Origin: Symsagittifera roscoffensis
Lineage: Eukaryota > Xenacoelomorpha > Acoela > Convolutidae
Direction of reading: 5' to 3'
Length of the DNA stretch: 64,000 nt
NCBI RefSeq assembly: GCF_963678635.1
Contig: NC_087066.1
Span: 59,414,312 to 59,478,311, forward strand
The position numbers and the translations under genes were made by a program. Of this stretch, positions 51,882 to 61,880 are shown piece after piece; positions within the stretch are counted from its first letter, which is position 1; the number at the start of each line of letters is the position of its first letter. The notes under the pieces are model-generated. The model worked only from the letters and a program-made list of their open reading frames with translations, was not told the DNA's origin and made no database searches.

Positions 51882-52230
51882 TTTTTTTGAGTTTTCAGTT
51901 TCCTATAAAAATATTGTAACTTTTTTGGGACTTTTCTTTGTTATTATCTCTGTACTATCTATATTGTTTTTCTTCAGACCTAAAGCTCCAGAAAAAATAG
52001 AGAAGGAATGCTGTTTAGTTGAAAACCCGAGACACTTCTTCAACCTAGACTGTAAAACAGTATTCAATAAACTTTGCCCACTATATAAGGCTTGTGTATG
52101 GGACTTTGTTGATTCAATTCCTAAATGTGTGTAAGTCATTATTCTTTCTTTTTTTTAACCTAAAGTACACTATCAAACTACCAATTTCATTTTTAGCTGT
52201 AAATCAGCCTACAATTGCAAAGATGGATAA
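51874..52230 (+). CDS. Small Cys-rich membrane protein with putative 66-bp intron, copy 1
   Basis: ATG at 51874 overlaps the capsid stop. One membrane helix (IVTFLGLFFVIISVLSILFFF) is followed by a Cys-rich domain (ECCLVENP, FNLDCKTVF, KLCPLYKACVW). Read linearly it stops at 52132-52134, but GTAAGT at 52131 and a pyrimidine-rich TTTTTAG ending at 52196 define a 66-bp intron. Splicing would add CKSAYNCKDG with two more Cys and stop at 52228-52230, overlapping the protease ATG at 52223. Probable coding segments: 51874-52130 and 52197-52230. Likely a virion or membrane protein; function unknown. Confidence 0.55.
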
Positions 52231-52659
52231 TTTCCATCTTTGCAATCAGCCTACAATTGCAAAGATGGATAAGATGGAACCTGAGCAAGATGCAAAGAAT
52301 TCCAGAGCTCAGGTTCAAGTACATGGGATCATACTCTTCTGATACAGTACCTCAACTAACAAAATACTCTTTTGCAATTATTAACTCAGCCCCAAGCAAT
52401 GATAGAGGAGAACACTGGATTATGATTGCTCGACTGGATAAAAGCTACTACTTTGCTGATTCTTTGGGAAGAAAGAGATCAACCTACCCTTTTTTGACAA
52501 AAAAGTTTCGATAATGGTTCCTCGAAAGCTACAAAAGACTGATAATTTGTGTGGTTTTTACGCAATTTATTCAGCATTTCTCCTTTTTAAATTCTTCCAG
52601 AAGAACTTGAATAATGTTCATGATGTGTATGTTTTGAATTTTATCAGTAATTTTATGTA
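52215..52659 (+). pseudogene. Adenain-type cysteine protease, copy 1 (broken twice)
   Basis: The expected ATG (52223) is put out of frame by a 37-bp palindromic insertion. The protease frame then reads IPELRFKYMGSYSSDTVPQL, DRGEHWIMIARL (catalytic His) and YFADSLGR (acidic residue) to a stop at 52512-52514. The catalytic-Cys segment TDNLCGFYAIYSAFLLFKFF is in the +1 frame from ATG 52513 to 52659. Adenain cleaves capsid precursor proteins during maturation. Both breaks inactivate this copy. Confidence 0.75.
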
Positions 52660-53399
52660 AAAGTGAAATTTTTTTTGTTAGTGTAAAATTTTGCAGTAAT
52701 TTTACTATACGATGTAGTGAATTGTTTGATTATTTATGTAATTTAACTTTTTAAATTCCTTAAATTTTTTTACGAAAAGCATCTTAGCAACTAACCCTTT
52801 GATGAAATACGGAGAATGATGATGAAATATGGATGTTGTAGTCCCCCAATTGAAAGAATTAACGATAGAGTAGATAAATTTACGAAAATTGTAACCAACT
52901 TCTAGTAAATTGTATAATTTTCCTAAAAGTTTACTCTGAGAAAGATGGAAAAATTATTACACAAAAGTATCAGATCCAAAAAAAATTTAATACTATGTTT
53001 TTCTCAGTCTAAACTTTTACCGTGGCAGAGCAATTGATAAATTTGGATGATAATTTTTTGGAAAATTTGGAAATTTCAAAGAATTTTTTGGAAAATTTGG
53101 AAATTTCAGAGAATTTTTTAAAGATTAAAAACAAAGTGATAAAAGAGAACTGAAATGAATCGTAACAAGAAATATGACAGAATAAATAAACCAGTTGAGG
53201 TAAAAATAAGTGAGATAATTATGTGAAAAAAGATAAAATAAGTCAAAAAATTATTAAGTGTAATGAACCTGTCATCCGTTCTCCAGATAACCTGGGGAAA
53301 AAAGATTAAGTAGGATAAAAAAGTAAGTAACGGAAGTGATAGTCTTGGGAGAAAGACTATCAAATATTCAAAGTGACAAATTCGGAACAGTGGCTAAAA

Positions 53400-53756
53400 A
53401 TGTTTAATTTTTTTGAGTTTTCAGTTTCCTATAAAAATATTGTAAGTTTTTTGGGACTTTTCTTTGTTATTATCTCTGTACTATCTATATTGTTTTTCTT
53501 CAGACCTAAAGCTCCAGAAAAAATAGAGAAGGAATGCTGTTTAGTTGAAAACCCGAGACACTTCTTCAACCTAGACTGTAAAACAGTATTCAATAAACTT
53601 TGCCCACTATATAAGGCTTGTGTATGGGACTTTGTTGATTCAATTCCTAAATGTGTGTAAGTCATTATTCTTTCTTTTTTTTAACCTAAAGTACACTATC
53701 AAACTACCAATTTCATTTTTAGCTGTAAATCAGCCTACAATTGCAAAGATGGATAA
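53400..53756 (+). CDS. Small Cys-rich membrane protein with putative 66-bp intron, copy 2
   Basis: Same as copy 1: ATG 53400, membrane helix, Cys-rich domain, donor GTAAGT at 53657, acceptor AG at 53721-53722 (66 bp), stop 53754-53756 overlapping the protease ATG at 53749. Copy 2 differs in the membrane segment (Ser for Thr). The upstream capsid gene is represented only by its last ~80 bp here, so transcription would have to come from read-through of unit 1. Confidence 0.55.
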
Positions 53757-54146
53757 TTTTTTACTTTTGCAAATTATTCAAAGAATTCCAGAGCTCAGGT
53801 TCAAGTACATGGGATCATACTCTTCTGATACAGTACCTCAACTAACAAAATACTCTTTTGCAATTATTAACTCAGCCCCAAGCAATGATAGAGGAGAACA
53901 CTGGATTATGATTGCTCGACTGGATAAAAGCTACTACTTTGCTGATTCTTTGGGAAGAAAGAGATCAACTTACCCTTTTTTGACAAAAAAGTTTCGATAA
54001 TGGTTCCTCGAAAGCTACAAAAGACTGATAATTTGTGTGGTTTTTACGCAATTTATTCAGCATTTCTCCTTTTTAAATTCTTCCAGAAGAACTTGAATAA
54101 TGTTCATGATGTGTATGTTTTGAATTTTATCAGTAATTTTATGTAA
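53749..54146 (+). pseudogene. Adenain-type cysteine protease, copy 2 (one frameshift)
   Basis: ATG at 53749 starts MDNFLLLQIIQRIPELRFK, a correct-looking N-terminus without the insertion seen in copy 1. The His segment (GEHWIMI) and the acidic segment (YFADSLG) follow; the frame ends with TAA at 53998-54000. The catalytic-Cys segment (TDNLCGFYAIY) is in the +1 frame from ATG 53999 to TAA 54144-54146. The same one-base offset is present in copy 1, so it arose before the duplication. Length over both parts matches compact adenain-like proteases. Confidence 0.8.
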
Positions 54147-55271
54147 AAGTGAAATTTTTTTTTGTTAGTGTAAAATTTTGCAGTAATTTTACTATACGAT
54201 GTAGTGAATTGTTTGATTATTTATGTAATTTAACTTTTTAAATTCCTTAAATTTTTTTACGAAAAGCATCTTAGCAACTAACCCTTTGATGAAATACGGA
54301 GAATGATGATGAAATATGGATGTTGTAGTCCCCCAATTGAAAGAATTAACGATAGAGTAGATAAATTTACGAAAATTGTAACCAACTTCTAGTAAATTGT
54401 ATAATTTTCCTAAAAGTTTACTCTGAGAAAGATGGAAAAATTATTACACAAAAGTATCAGATCCAAAAAAAATTTGATACTATGTTTTTCTCAGTGTAAA
54501 CTTTTACCGTGGCAGAGCAATTGATAAATTTGGATGATAATTTTTTGGAAAATTTGGAAATTTCAAAGAATTTTTTGGAAAATTTGGAAATTTCAGAGAA
54601 TTTTTTAAAGATTAAAAACAAAGTGATAAAAGAGAACTGAAATGAATCGTAACAAGAAATATGACAGAATAAATAAACCAGTTGAGGTAAAAATAAGTGA
54701 GATAATTATGTGAAAAAAGATAAAGTAAGTCAAAAAATTATTAAGTGTAATGAACCTGTCATCCGTTCTCCAGATAACCTGGGGAAAAAAGATTAAGTAG
54801 GATAAAAAAGTAATCAACCGTGAGGAGCTGTCAAGATTCCCCTGATATCCCGTGGAGCGGAATAACTAACCTGTCAAAGATAATCCTCTCTTGACAATTT
54901 TCCCCAGATAACCTGAGGGAAAATAAATAACATGAAATAAGAATTTACAAAATTCTTTCGAGAAAAAAAATATTCTGTGATATATTAGTTTATGATCCCA
55001 TACTCTAAATCGAAACTTAATTTTCGTCGAAACTTACCATCTGAAACTTACCATCTAAAAAAAAATTTCAATTTTTTAATATAAAATTGTTTTTTCAAGA
55101 TAAAAATGTATTTGCAAGTAAAACTTAAAAAATTTTCAAAAAATTTTCTGAAACTTACCTTCTGAAACTTACCATACCGAATTTTTGTAAGACAAGATAG
55201 TCCTTACATATCACAAATCGTAGAAGTTGACTAAGAAACGCAAGTATTGGCAAAATCGAACTCAAAAAATT
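54147..55271 (+). other. Non-coding right flank of the Polinton
   Basis: AT-rich sequence without a credible gene. Contains duplicated GAATTTTTTGGAAAATTTGG blocks (54535-54605, also in unit 1 at 53045-53110) and GAAACTTACCAT repeats near the right inverted repeat. Confidence 0.6.
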
Positions 55272-55483
55272 CGGGCGCCAAAAATTTTTCTGAAACTTAC
55301 CATCTGAAACCTTACCATCTTAATACATTGGGAAACCTATTCCCTATCTTAATACATAGGAAATCTATTACCTATCTTAATACATAGGTTGGTGACTGGA
55401 TACTCTATAGCCTATCTTAATACATGGAGGTCACCAACCACCCCCCCCCCCCCGCCCCCACTCTCCCTCACTCATATACTACT
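55272..55483 (-). repeat. Polinton right terminal inverted repeat
   Basis: About 212 bp, reverse complement of the left end with the same hairpin, the same four TTAATACAT repeats and a poly-C run (55441-55453). Internal to it, further GAAACTTACCAT repeats occur at 55030-55060 and 55140-55175. Confidence 0.95.
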
Positions 55484-55785
55484 TAGATATTTCAATGTTA
55501 TTTTTCTAAAACCGCCCCATCAAGAAAACCTAGATCCGCCTAGATCATTATACTTATGGAATTTTATCTTTGCGTGAAATTGATTGTGCGCAAAAACTCA
55601 GAGACCATCGATTTCACGCACTGATAAATTTCCTAGAATTCGACCCAATGAATCTCTTTTGCGGCTCAACCAAAATTTCCTCACGCATTTTTTAAAAAAC
55701 CAGCGGAAAAACGGGCAGTTTGTATGATTCCGCTTTCATTTTCATGATCTTTACTATTGCAAAGCATCTGTATTGATTATGCGTG
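55484..55785. other. Unassigned host-flank sequence
   Basis: Immediately right of the Polinton. No gene or repeat recognised. Confidence 0.4.
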
Positions 55786-55786
55786 A

Positions 55787-55943
55787 ATTTTTTGTAGTGT
55801 CAAAAACTTCAGTGGGCAGAAAAAGCAAGAATTTTCACTGGTTCCATACAAAATGGTGAGCAAACACTTTAAGAAGATCAAAACTTCCCATGAGATGAGT
55901 GGAAAAGTAGAAAACTTGGTTGAACTTTGGTTATTTCGTTGAT

Positions 55944-56015
<72 letters not shown>

Positions 56016-56169
56016 CAACGAAATAACCAAAGTTCAACCAAGTTTTCTACTTTTCCACTCATCTCATGGGAAGTTTTGATCTTCTTAAAGTGTTTGCTCA
56101 CCATTTTGTATGGAACCAGTGAAAGTTCTTGCTTTTTCTGCCCACTGAAGTTTTTGACACTACAAAAAA
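55787..56169. repeat. Fold-back element with (TA)n core
   Basis: The left arm (about 55787-55947) and right arm (about 56013-56169) are near-perfect inverted copies, from TTTTTTGTAGTGTCAAAAACTTC on one side to its complement on the other. A (TA)n tract of about 66 bp is at the centre. Structure of a MITE or a palindromic duplication. The two ORFs that seem to arise here, one per strand, have the same translation because of the symmetry and are not genes. Confidence 0.85.
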
Positions 56170-56172
56170 AAT

Positions 56173-56223
56173 ATGCATGTATGTATGTATGTATGTATGT
56201 ATGTATGTATGTTTGCATGTATG

Positions 56224-56255
<32 letters not shown>

Positions 56256-56363
56256 TGTATGTATGTATGTATGTATGTATGTATGTATGTATGTATGTAT
56301 GTATGTATGTATGTATGTATGTATGTATGTATGTATGTATGTATGTATGTATGTATGTATGTA
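56173..56363. repeat. (TATG)n microsatellite
   Basis: About 190 bp of GTAT/TATG tetranucleotide units with two interruptions near 56210-56230, directly adjoining the fold-back. All ORFs across it (Cys-Met-Tyr-Val or His-Thr-Tyr-Ile repeats) are artefacts. Confidence 0.97.
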
Positions 56364-56621
56364 TAAAGGACAATTCAAGCGTCTCTCTCTCTCTTACCCA
56401 TGTATAGTTTAGAGTGGTTTTTCAATAAATTCTTACTTTTCTGTGGCATGATTTGGGTGATTTCGAAGTTGATGTGGGTCGAATCTCAACCCAGTTTATC
56501 TTACTCTCGAGAACTTAGCAAGTCATCAATGCAAGACAAAGTAGACTGACATTTCCTTCTTATCATTTCTGTAATGACTTTTAAAACAAAAACAACTTGC
56601 TAATTTCTTAATGAAAATACA

Positions 56622-58075
56622 GGGTGTTTCAAATAAACTGTAATTTTATAAAACGCTATAACTTGTTTTTGAGAAGAGATAAATACACAATTTTTTCTGC
56701 ACAAGATAGATAAGTGGCGGAGATTTGAATATCTGATAAAATTGTTTTATAAAAGATGCTGAAATTGTCCGCCGTTTTGAGCAACACAGCTTTGTAATCT
56801 TTTCGTCAAATTTCTCAATGACTCTTCGATATTATCGGGCGTTATTGTATTTCGGGCATCTTCTACAGTTTGCATGAGTTCGTCAATACTTCGTGGATTC
56901 GCACCATGAACAATTTTCCCCAGATGACCCCACAGCCAAAAATCCAGGGGATTCAGGTCCGGACTCTGAGGTGGCCAGGGTATAGGGGCTCGTCTACTTA
57001 TAATTCTGTCGTTGAACTTTGTCCCAAGCGAACTGAGTACGCGTCCCGTGCAGTGACATGTGGCTCCGTCTTGCATAAACCATATGCGCCTCAAGTTTCG
57101 CCGTTCTCGAAGGACTGGCCAGAGGTCGTGTTCCAGCATGTTCAGATACGAAAACTGGTTCAGTGTTATTGGTCGTTGCTGTTCGTCTACGAACCAAAAC
57201 GGGCCAAGAACAGCTCCTTGAAGGAAACCCATCCAGCACATCACTTTCTTTTTGCCCTGGTACTTGCACTCCGCGTATTCTCTGGGGTTAACTAAACTCC
57301 ATCTCCTATCGTTTTGAGAATTTGGAGAGCTGTCGAGCACCCACCACTTTTCGTCTGAGAAAATCACCCGTGATGTGAAATCTGCCGCTGTTTCAATCTT
57401 GCTCAAGCACCAGACACCAAAAGTAAGTCTCAAGCCGAAGTTCGTCTCTTTAAATTGTTGTGTTTTGAGCACTTTGTAGGGCTTCATTTTGGCAGCTCTC
57501 GCGACTCTCCAAGTTGTGGTGCCGCTCAACCCCAAATCAGCTGCTGCTTTAGTTATTGAATCTTTAGGATGAAAATCAAAGTGTCTTATAATACTGGCAT
57601 TCGCTTCATCGGTTCCTGGTAACCCCGTTCCTTTTCGATGCTGCCCTTGAAATTTCGATAACCCGCCTCTTTCTTGGAACCGTTTCCACACTCTGATAAA
57701 CTGCGTAAGTTGAAGTGTTGATGCAACGCGTGGGGCAATGTAATATTCATTGATATATCTTCTTCGAACTTCAGTTGGGGTTTCATAAATTGCAAACAAA
57801 CAAATGATCCGTTTTTCTTCGTTTACTGTGAAAACCATTTCGTTGTTTTCATTTACGTATGAACAAATAGTTTAAAAAATTTTTTGTTGCGTGGAAGCGT
57901 TAAATAGTTGGAAAATTGCGGGTATTCACTATCGAGTTCAATTCATCAACGCAGTTTTTGAGTTTTATCAAATCTCCGCCTGTTCTACATAATATCACCG
58001 AATTTGAAGTCGAACTGATCAACAGTTATGAAATGAGAAGCGTTTATAACATTACAGTTTATTTGAAACACCCTG
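56622..58075 (-). mobile_element. Tc1/mariner-superfamily element with DD41D-type transposase
   Basis: 1454 bp with inverted repeats starting CAGGGTGTTTCAAATAAACT at both ends (about 25 bp) and flanked by TA on each side, the target duplication of this superfamily. It holds one full-length transposase ORF on the minus strand. A truncated second copy follows at 59697-60692. Confidence 0.95.
56747..57838 (-). CDS. Mariner-like transposase, intact (363 aa)
   Basis: Minus-strand ORF with ATG at 57838. The N-terminal helix-turn-helix region (NEEKRIICLFAIYETPTEVR; SITKAAADLGLSGTTTWRV) binds the inverted repeats. The DDE domain has D in VIFSDEKWW, D in WFMQDGATCHC and the third D in SPDLNPLDFWLWG, with 41 residues between the last two, giving a DD41D spacing. 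It cuts and pastes the element. The length and absence of stops suggest recent or continuing activity. It resembles a transposase family common in arthropods and other invertebrates. Confidence 0.9.
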   Translation of the reverse strand: MVFTVNEEKRIICLFAIYETPTEVRRRYINEYYIAPRVASTLQLTQFIRVWKRFQERGGLSKFQGQHRKGTGLPGTDEANASIIRHFDFHPKDSITKAAADLGLSGTTTWRVARAAKMKPYKVLKTQQFKETNFGLRLTFGVWCLSKIETAADFTSRVIFSDEKWWVLDSSPNSQNDRRWSLVNPREYAECKYQGKKKVMCWMGFLQGAVLGPFWFVDEQQRPITLNQFSYLNMLEHDLWPVLRERRNLRRIWFMQDGATCHCTGRVLSSLGTKFNDRIISRRAPIPWPPQSPDLNPLDFWLWGHLGKIVHGANPRSIDELMQTVEDARNTITPDNIEESLRNLTKRLQSCVAQNGGQFQHLL

Positions 58076-58229
58076 TATAACTTATGCGGGTATTTTGAAT
58101 TAATTACAGCTCATTCGTGAATGTTTTACAATAATTCTAATCGGTCCAAATCCTCTGTGTCTTATCTTTGTTTTACGCAGAGATAGATATCCGCGTATTC
58201 TACCCAAGAATTGAATCTTGTTGACTTAT

Positions 58230-59285
58230 TTTGTAGATTATTCTGGTCGAAACAGAAGTACTTTGAATCCAGTAGGTCAAAACATAACCACATTGGGTTA
58301 AGTCGGTCGGAAAAAAATCAACTTGGGTTGAGTTGGTCGATATACAGTCATTTTCGGTCAAGCCGGTCGAAACATACTCACTTTCTGTCGGGCCAAAACA
58401 TAGTAACTTAGAGTGACTTTGGTGAAAACAAAACCCCTTTGGTTCGAGTCAATCGAAACATAAGTTCATTTGAGTTGACCTGGTCAAAAGATAGTCATTT
58501 TGGGTAGCTTTGATTAAAAAAAAACATTTTGAATCGAGTGCGTCAAAAAATAACAACTTTGGGCCAACATTTGAGTTGAAGGCCAAAAAACAGCAGTTTT
58601 GGGTCGATTCAGGAAAAATAAAATCACTTTGGATCGAGTTGGGTGAAACGTATCCAGTTTGGGTCAAAACGGTCAAAAAACAGTCACTTCGGGTCAATTC
58701 TATTGAAAGATAGTCATTTTGGGCCGATTCGGTTGTAACATAGATATTTTAGGCCAAATCAGTCAAAACATAGAAACTTTGAGTAGTCGAGTCAATCGAA
58801 ACATAGAAACTTTGAGTAGTTGAGTCAATCGAAACAAAGTTACTTTTGTCAAAAAGTAGTCTCTCTGGGTCTAGTCAGTGGAAATATAGTCACTTTGGGT
58901 CAAGGCGGTCGAAGTATAGATACTTCAGGCCGAGTTAGTCAAAACTTTGGGTAGTCGTGTCGGTCAAAGCATAATCAACTTGAGCCGAGTTGTTGGATAC
59001 ATAGTCACTTTGAGTTGATTTGGTCAAAAGATATAGTCATTTTGGGTCAAATAGGTCGAAACATAGCCACTTGAGATCAAGCCGGTCGAAACATAGCACT
59101 CTAGAATCGAAAACAGTCGAGAGCATTTATCATTCGAAGCATAATCATTTCGGGTCCAGGCGGTCGAAACAGAACTTTTTTGTCGAGCATAGTGGAATGC
59201 AGTTTTCATTTGGTTGAATTGGTCAAATCATGGCCAGTTTGGTTAGAGCCGGTCGAAATAACGCCCTTTTCTGGTCGAGCAGCAC
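58230..59285. repeat. Degenerate ~30-bp minisatellite, array A
   Basis: About 30 variant copies of GAAACATAGTCACTTTGGGT followed by CGAGTCGGTC. As the period is about 30 bp, 10-residue repeats appear in all frames (SRSKHNHIGL-like) and give false ORFs such as 58211-58411. Confidence 0.9.
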
Positions 59286-59645
59286 GAAATTAAAGTCGAA
59301 CACTTCAAGACGCTTTGTTCGCAGAAGTGTTAATTAGCACCTCCATGTCTACCATCAAGTTAATTTTCAGCGACTTCAGTTTTGCTATTTTTACTTTCAG
59401 TAGTTTAGCGACAGAACTTTCCCTTTGTCAGCATCTGCAAGCTTAGTTGTTCGGGTGGTGTTAGTTAAAAGTTAAACCAGTTTATATATAACATCAGAAG
59501 TGTATAAAATATTGGCAAGCGAAATCTCGTGGTTGCACTGGCAAAAAGTTGCACAACATTGTTAAAAAACGATTTTATGATTTCTTATATTTTCTTAAAT
59601 TTTTTTTCATGATTTTCAAGTTCGCTTTTGGGTTTCTTGTATAGT

Positions 59646-60455
59646 TTAACCAATTTTTTTTACTCTTATTTTCCAAAGCCCCAAAGTTTTGATCAGCCGT
59701 ATGCGCCTCAAGTTTCGTCGTTCTCGAAGGACTGGCCAGAGGTCGTGTTCCAGCATGTTCAGATACGAAAACTGGTTCAGTGTTATTGGTCGTTGCTGTT
59801 CGTCTACGAACCAAAACGGGCCAAGAATAGCTCCTTGAAGGAAAACCATCCAGCACATCACTTTCTTTTTGCCCTGGTACTTGCACTCCGCGTATTCTCT
59901 GGGGTTAACTAAACTCCATCTCCTATCGTTTTGAGAATTTGGAGAGCTGTCGAGCACCCACCACTTTTCGTCTGAGAAAATCACCCTTGATGTGAAATCT
60001 GCCGCTGTTTCAATCTTGCTCAAGCACCAGACACCAAAAGTAAGTCTCAAGCCGAAGTTCGTCTCTTTAAATTGTTGTGTTTTGAGCACTTTGTAGGGCT
60101 TCATTTTGGCAGCTCTCGCAACTCTCCAAGTTGTGGTGCGGCTCAACCCCAAATCAGCTGCTGCTTTAGTTATTGAATCTTTAGGATGAAAATCAAAGTG
60201 TCTTATAATACTGGCATTCGCTTCATCGGTTCCTGGTAACCCCGTTCCTTTTCGATGCTGCCCTTGAAATTTCGATAACCCGCCTCTTTCTTGGAACCGT
60301 TTCCACACTCTGATAAACTGCGTAAGTTGAAGTGTTGATGCAACGCGTGGGGCAATGTAATATTCATTGATATATCTTCTCAGAACTTCAGTTGGGGATT
60401 CATAAATTGCAAACAAACAAATGATCCGTTTTTCTTCGTTTACTGTGAAAACCAA
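59646..60455 (-). pseudogene. Truncated mariner-like transposase, copy 2 (269 codons)
   Basis: Minus strand from ATG at 60455. The first ~250 residues match the intact transposase at 56747-57838, including the DNA-binding region and the first catalytic D, with few substitutions. At 59699 the homology ends at the duplication breakpoint, so the second and third catalytic aspartates are missing and the last ~18 codons come from unrelated sequence. The 5' inverted repeat (to 60692) is present, the other lost. Confidence 0.92.
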
Positions 60456-60859
60456 TTCGTTGTTTTCATTTACGTATGAACAAATAGTTTAAAAAATTTT
60501 TTGTTGCGTGGAAGCGTTAAATAGTTGGAAAATCGCGGGTATTCACTATCGAGTTCAATTCATCAACGCAGTTTTTGAGTTTTATCAAATCTCCGCCTGT
60601 TCTACATAATATCACCGAATTTGAAGTCGAACTGATCAACAGTTATGAAATGAGAAGCTTTTATAACATTACAGTTTATTTGAAACACCCTGTATAACTT
60701 ATGCGGGTATTTTGAATTAATTACAGCTCATTCTTGAATGTTTTACAATAATTCTAATCGGTCCAAATCATCTGTGCCTTATCTTTGTTTTACGCAGAGA
60801 TAGATATCCGCGTATTCTACCCAAGAATTGAATCTTGTTGACTTATTTTGTAGATTATT

Positions 60860-61880
60860 CTGGTCGAAACAGAAGTACTTTGAATCCAGTAGGTCAAAAC
60901 ATAACCACATTGGGTTAAGTCGGTCGGAAAAAAATCAACTTGGGTTGAGTTGGTCGATATACAGTCATTTTCAGTCAAGCCGGTCGAAACATACTCACTT
61001 TCTGTCGGGCCAAAACATAGTAACTTAGAGTGACTTTGGTGAAAACAAAACCCCTTTGGTTCGAGTCAATCGAAACATAAGTTCATTTGAGTTGACCTGG
61101 TCAAAAGATAGTCATTTTGGGTAGCTTTGATTAAAAAAAAACATTTTGAATCGAGTGCGTCAAAAAATAACAACTTTGGGCCAACATTTGAGTTGAAGGC
61201 CAAAAAACAGCAGTTTTGGGTCGATTCAGGAAAAACAAAATCACTTTGGATCGAGTTGGTTGAAACGTAACCAGTTTGGGTCAAAACGGTCAAAAAATAG
61301 TCACTTCGGGTCAATTCTTTTGAAAGATAGTCATTTTGGGCCGATTCGATTGTAACATAGATATTTTAGGAAACTTTGAGTAGTTGAGTCAATCGAAACA
61401 TAGAAACTTTGAGTAGTCGAGTCAATCGATACATAGTTACTTTTGTCAAAAAGTAGTCTCTCTGGGTCTATTCAGTGGAAATATAGTCACTTTGGGTCAA
61501 GGCGGTCGAAATATAGATACTTCAGGCCGAGTTGGTCAAAACTTTGAGTAGTCGTGTCGGTCAAAGCATAATCAACTTGAGCTGAGTTGTTGGATACATA
61601 GTCACTTTGAGTTGATTTGGTCAAAAGATAGTCATTTTGGGTCAAATAAGTCGAAACATAGCCACTTGAGATCAAGCCGGTCGAAACATAGTTCTCTAGA
61701 ATCGAAAACAATCGAGAGCATTTATCATTTGGCCGAGTCGTTCGAAGCATAATCATTTCGGGTCCAGGCGGTCGAAACATAGAACTTTTTGTCGAGCATA
61801 GTTTTCATTTGGTCGAATTGGTCAAATCATGGCCAGTTTGGTTAGAGCCGGTCGAAATAACGCCCTTTTCTGGTCGAGCA
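60860..61880. repeat. Degenerate ~30-bp minisatellite, array B
   Basis: Second copy of array A created by the 2.6 kb duplication, with a few units gained or lost relative to it (for example around 61370 and 61740). Confidence 0.9.

Larger units (their letters stand above)
51799..54813 (+). repeat. Tandem duplication of 1.5 kb inside the Polinton
   Basis: Unit 1 is 51799-53324 (1526 bp) and unit 2 is 53325-54813 (1489 bp). They are nearly identical apart from a 37-bp insertion in unit 1 and scattered substitutions. The junction shows AAGTAA microhomology. Each unit contains the last ~80 bp of the capsid gene, the small spliced membrane gene, the adenain gene and its 3' flank. Confidence 0.95.
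36477..55483. mobile_element. Polinton/Maverick, about 19.0 kb
   Basis: Terminal inverted repeats of about 210 bp start AGTAGTATATGAGTGAGGG at both ends. The 6-bp flanks are TACATA (left) and TAGATA (right), consistent with a mutated 6-bp target duplication. The gene set is diagnostic: protein-primed DNA polymerase B, retroviral-like integrase, packaging ATPase, adenain-type protease, major and minor capsid proteins. Polymerase is on the minus strand and the virion genes on the plus strand. The major capsid gene and the ATPase are intact; polymerase, integrase, minor capsid and several others have stops or frameshifts. Confidence 0.95.

Noticed and set aside
55777-56412. Several ORFs with Tyr-Ile, Cys-Met-Tyr-Val or His-Thr-Tyr-Ile repeats
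   Set aside because: Produced entirely by the (TA)n and (TATG)n tracts and by the symmetry of the fold-back.
58211-59217. ORFs with SRSKHNHxGL-like 10-residue repeats as a repeat protein
   Set aside because: The ~30-bp minisatellite gives 10-residue periodicity in every frame on both strands; units are degenerate and stops frequent.
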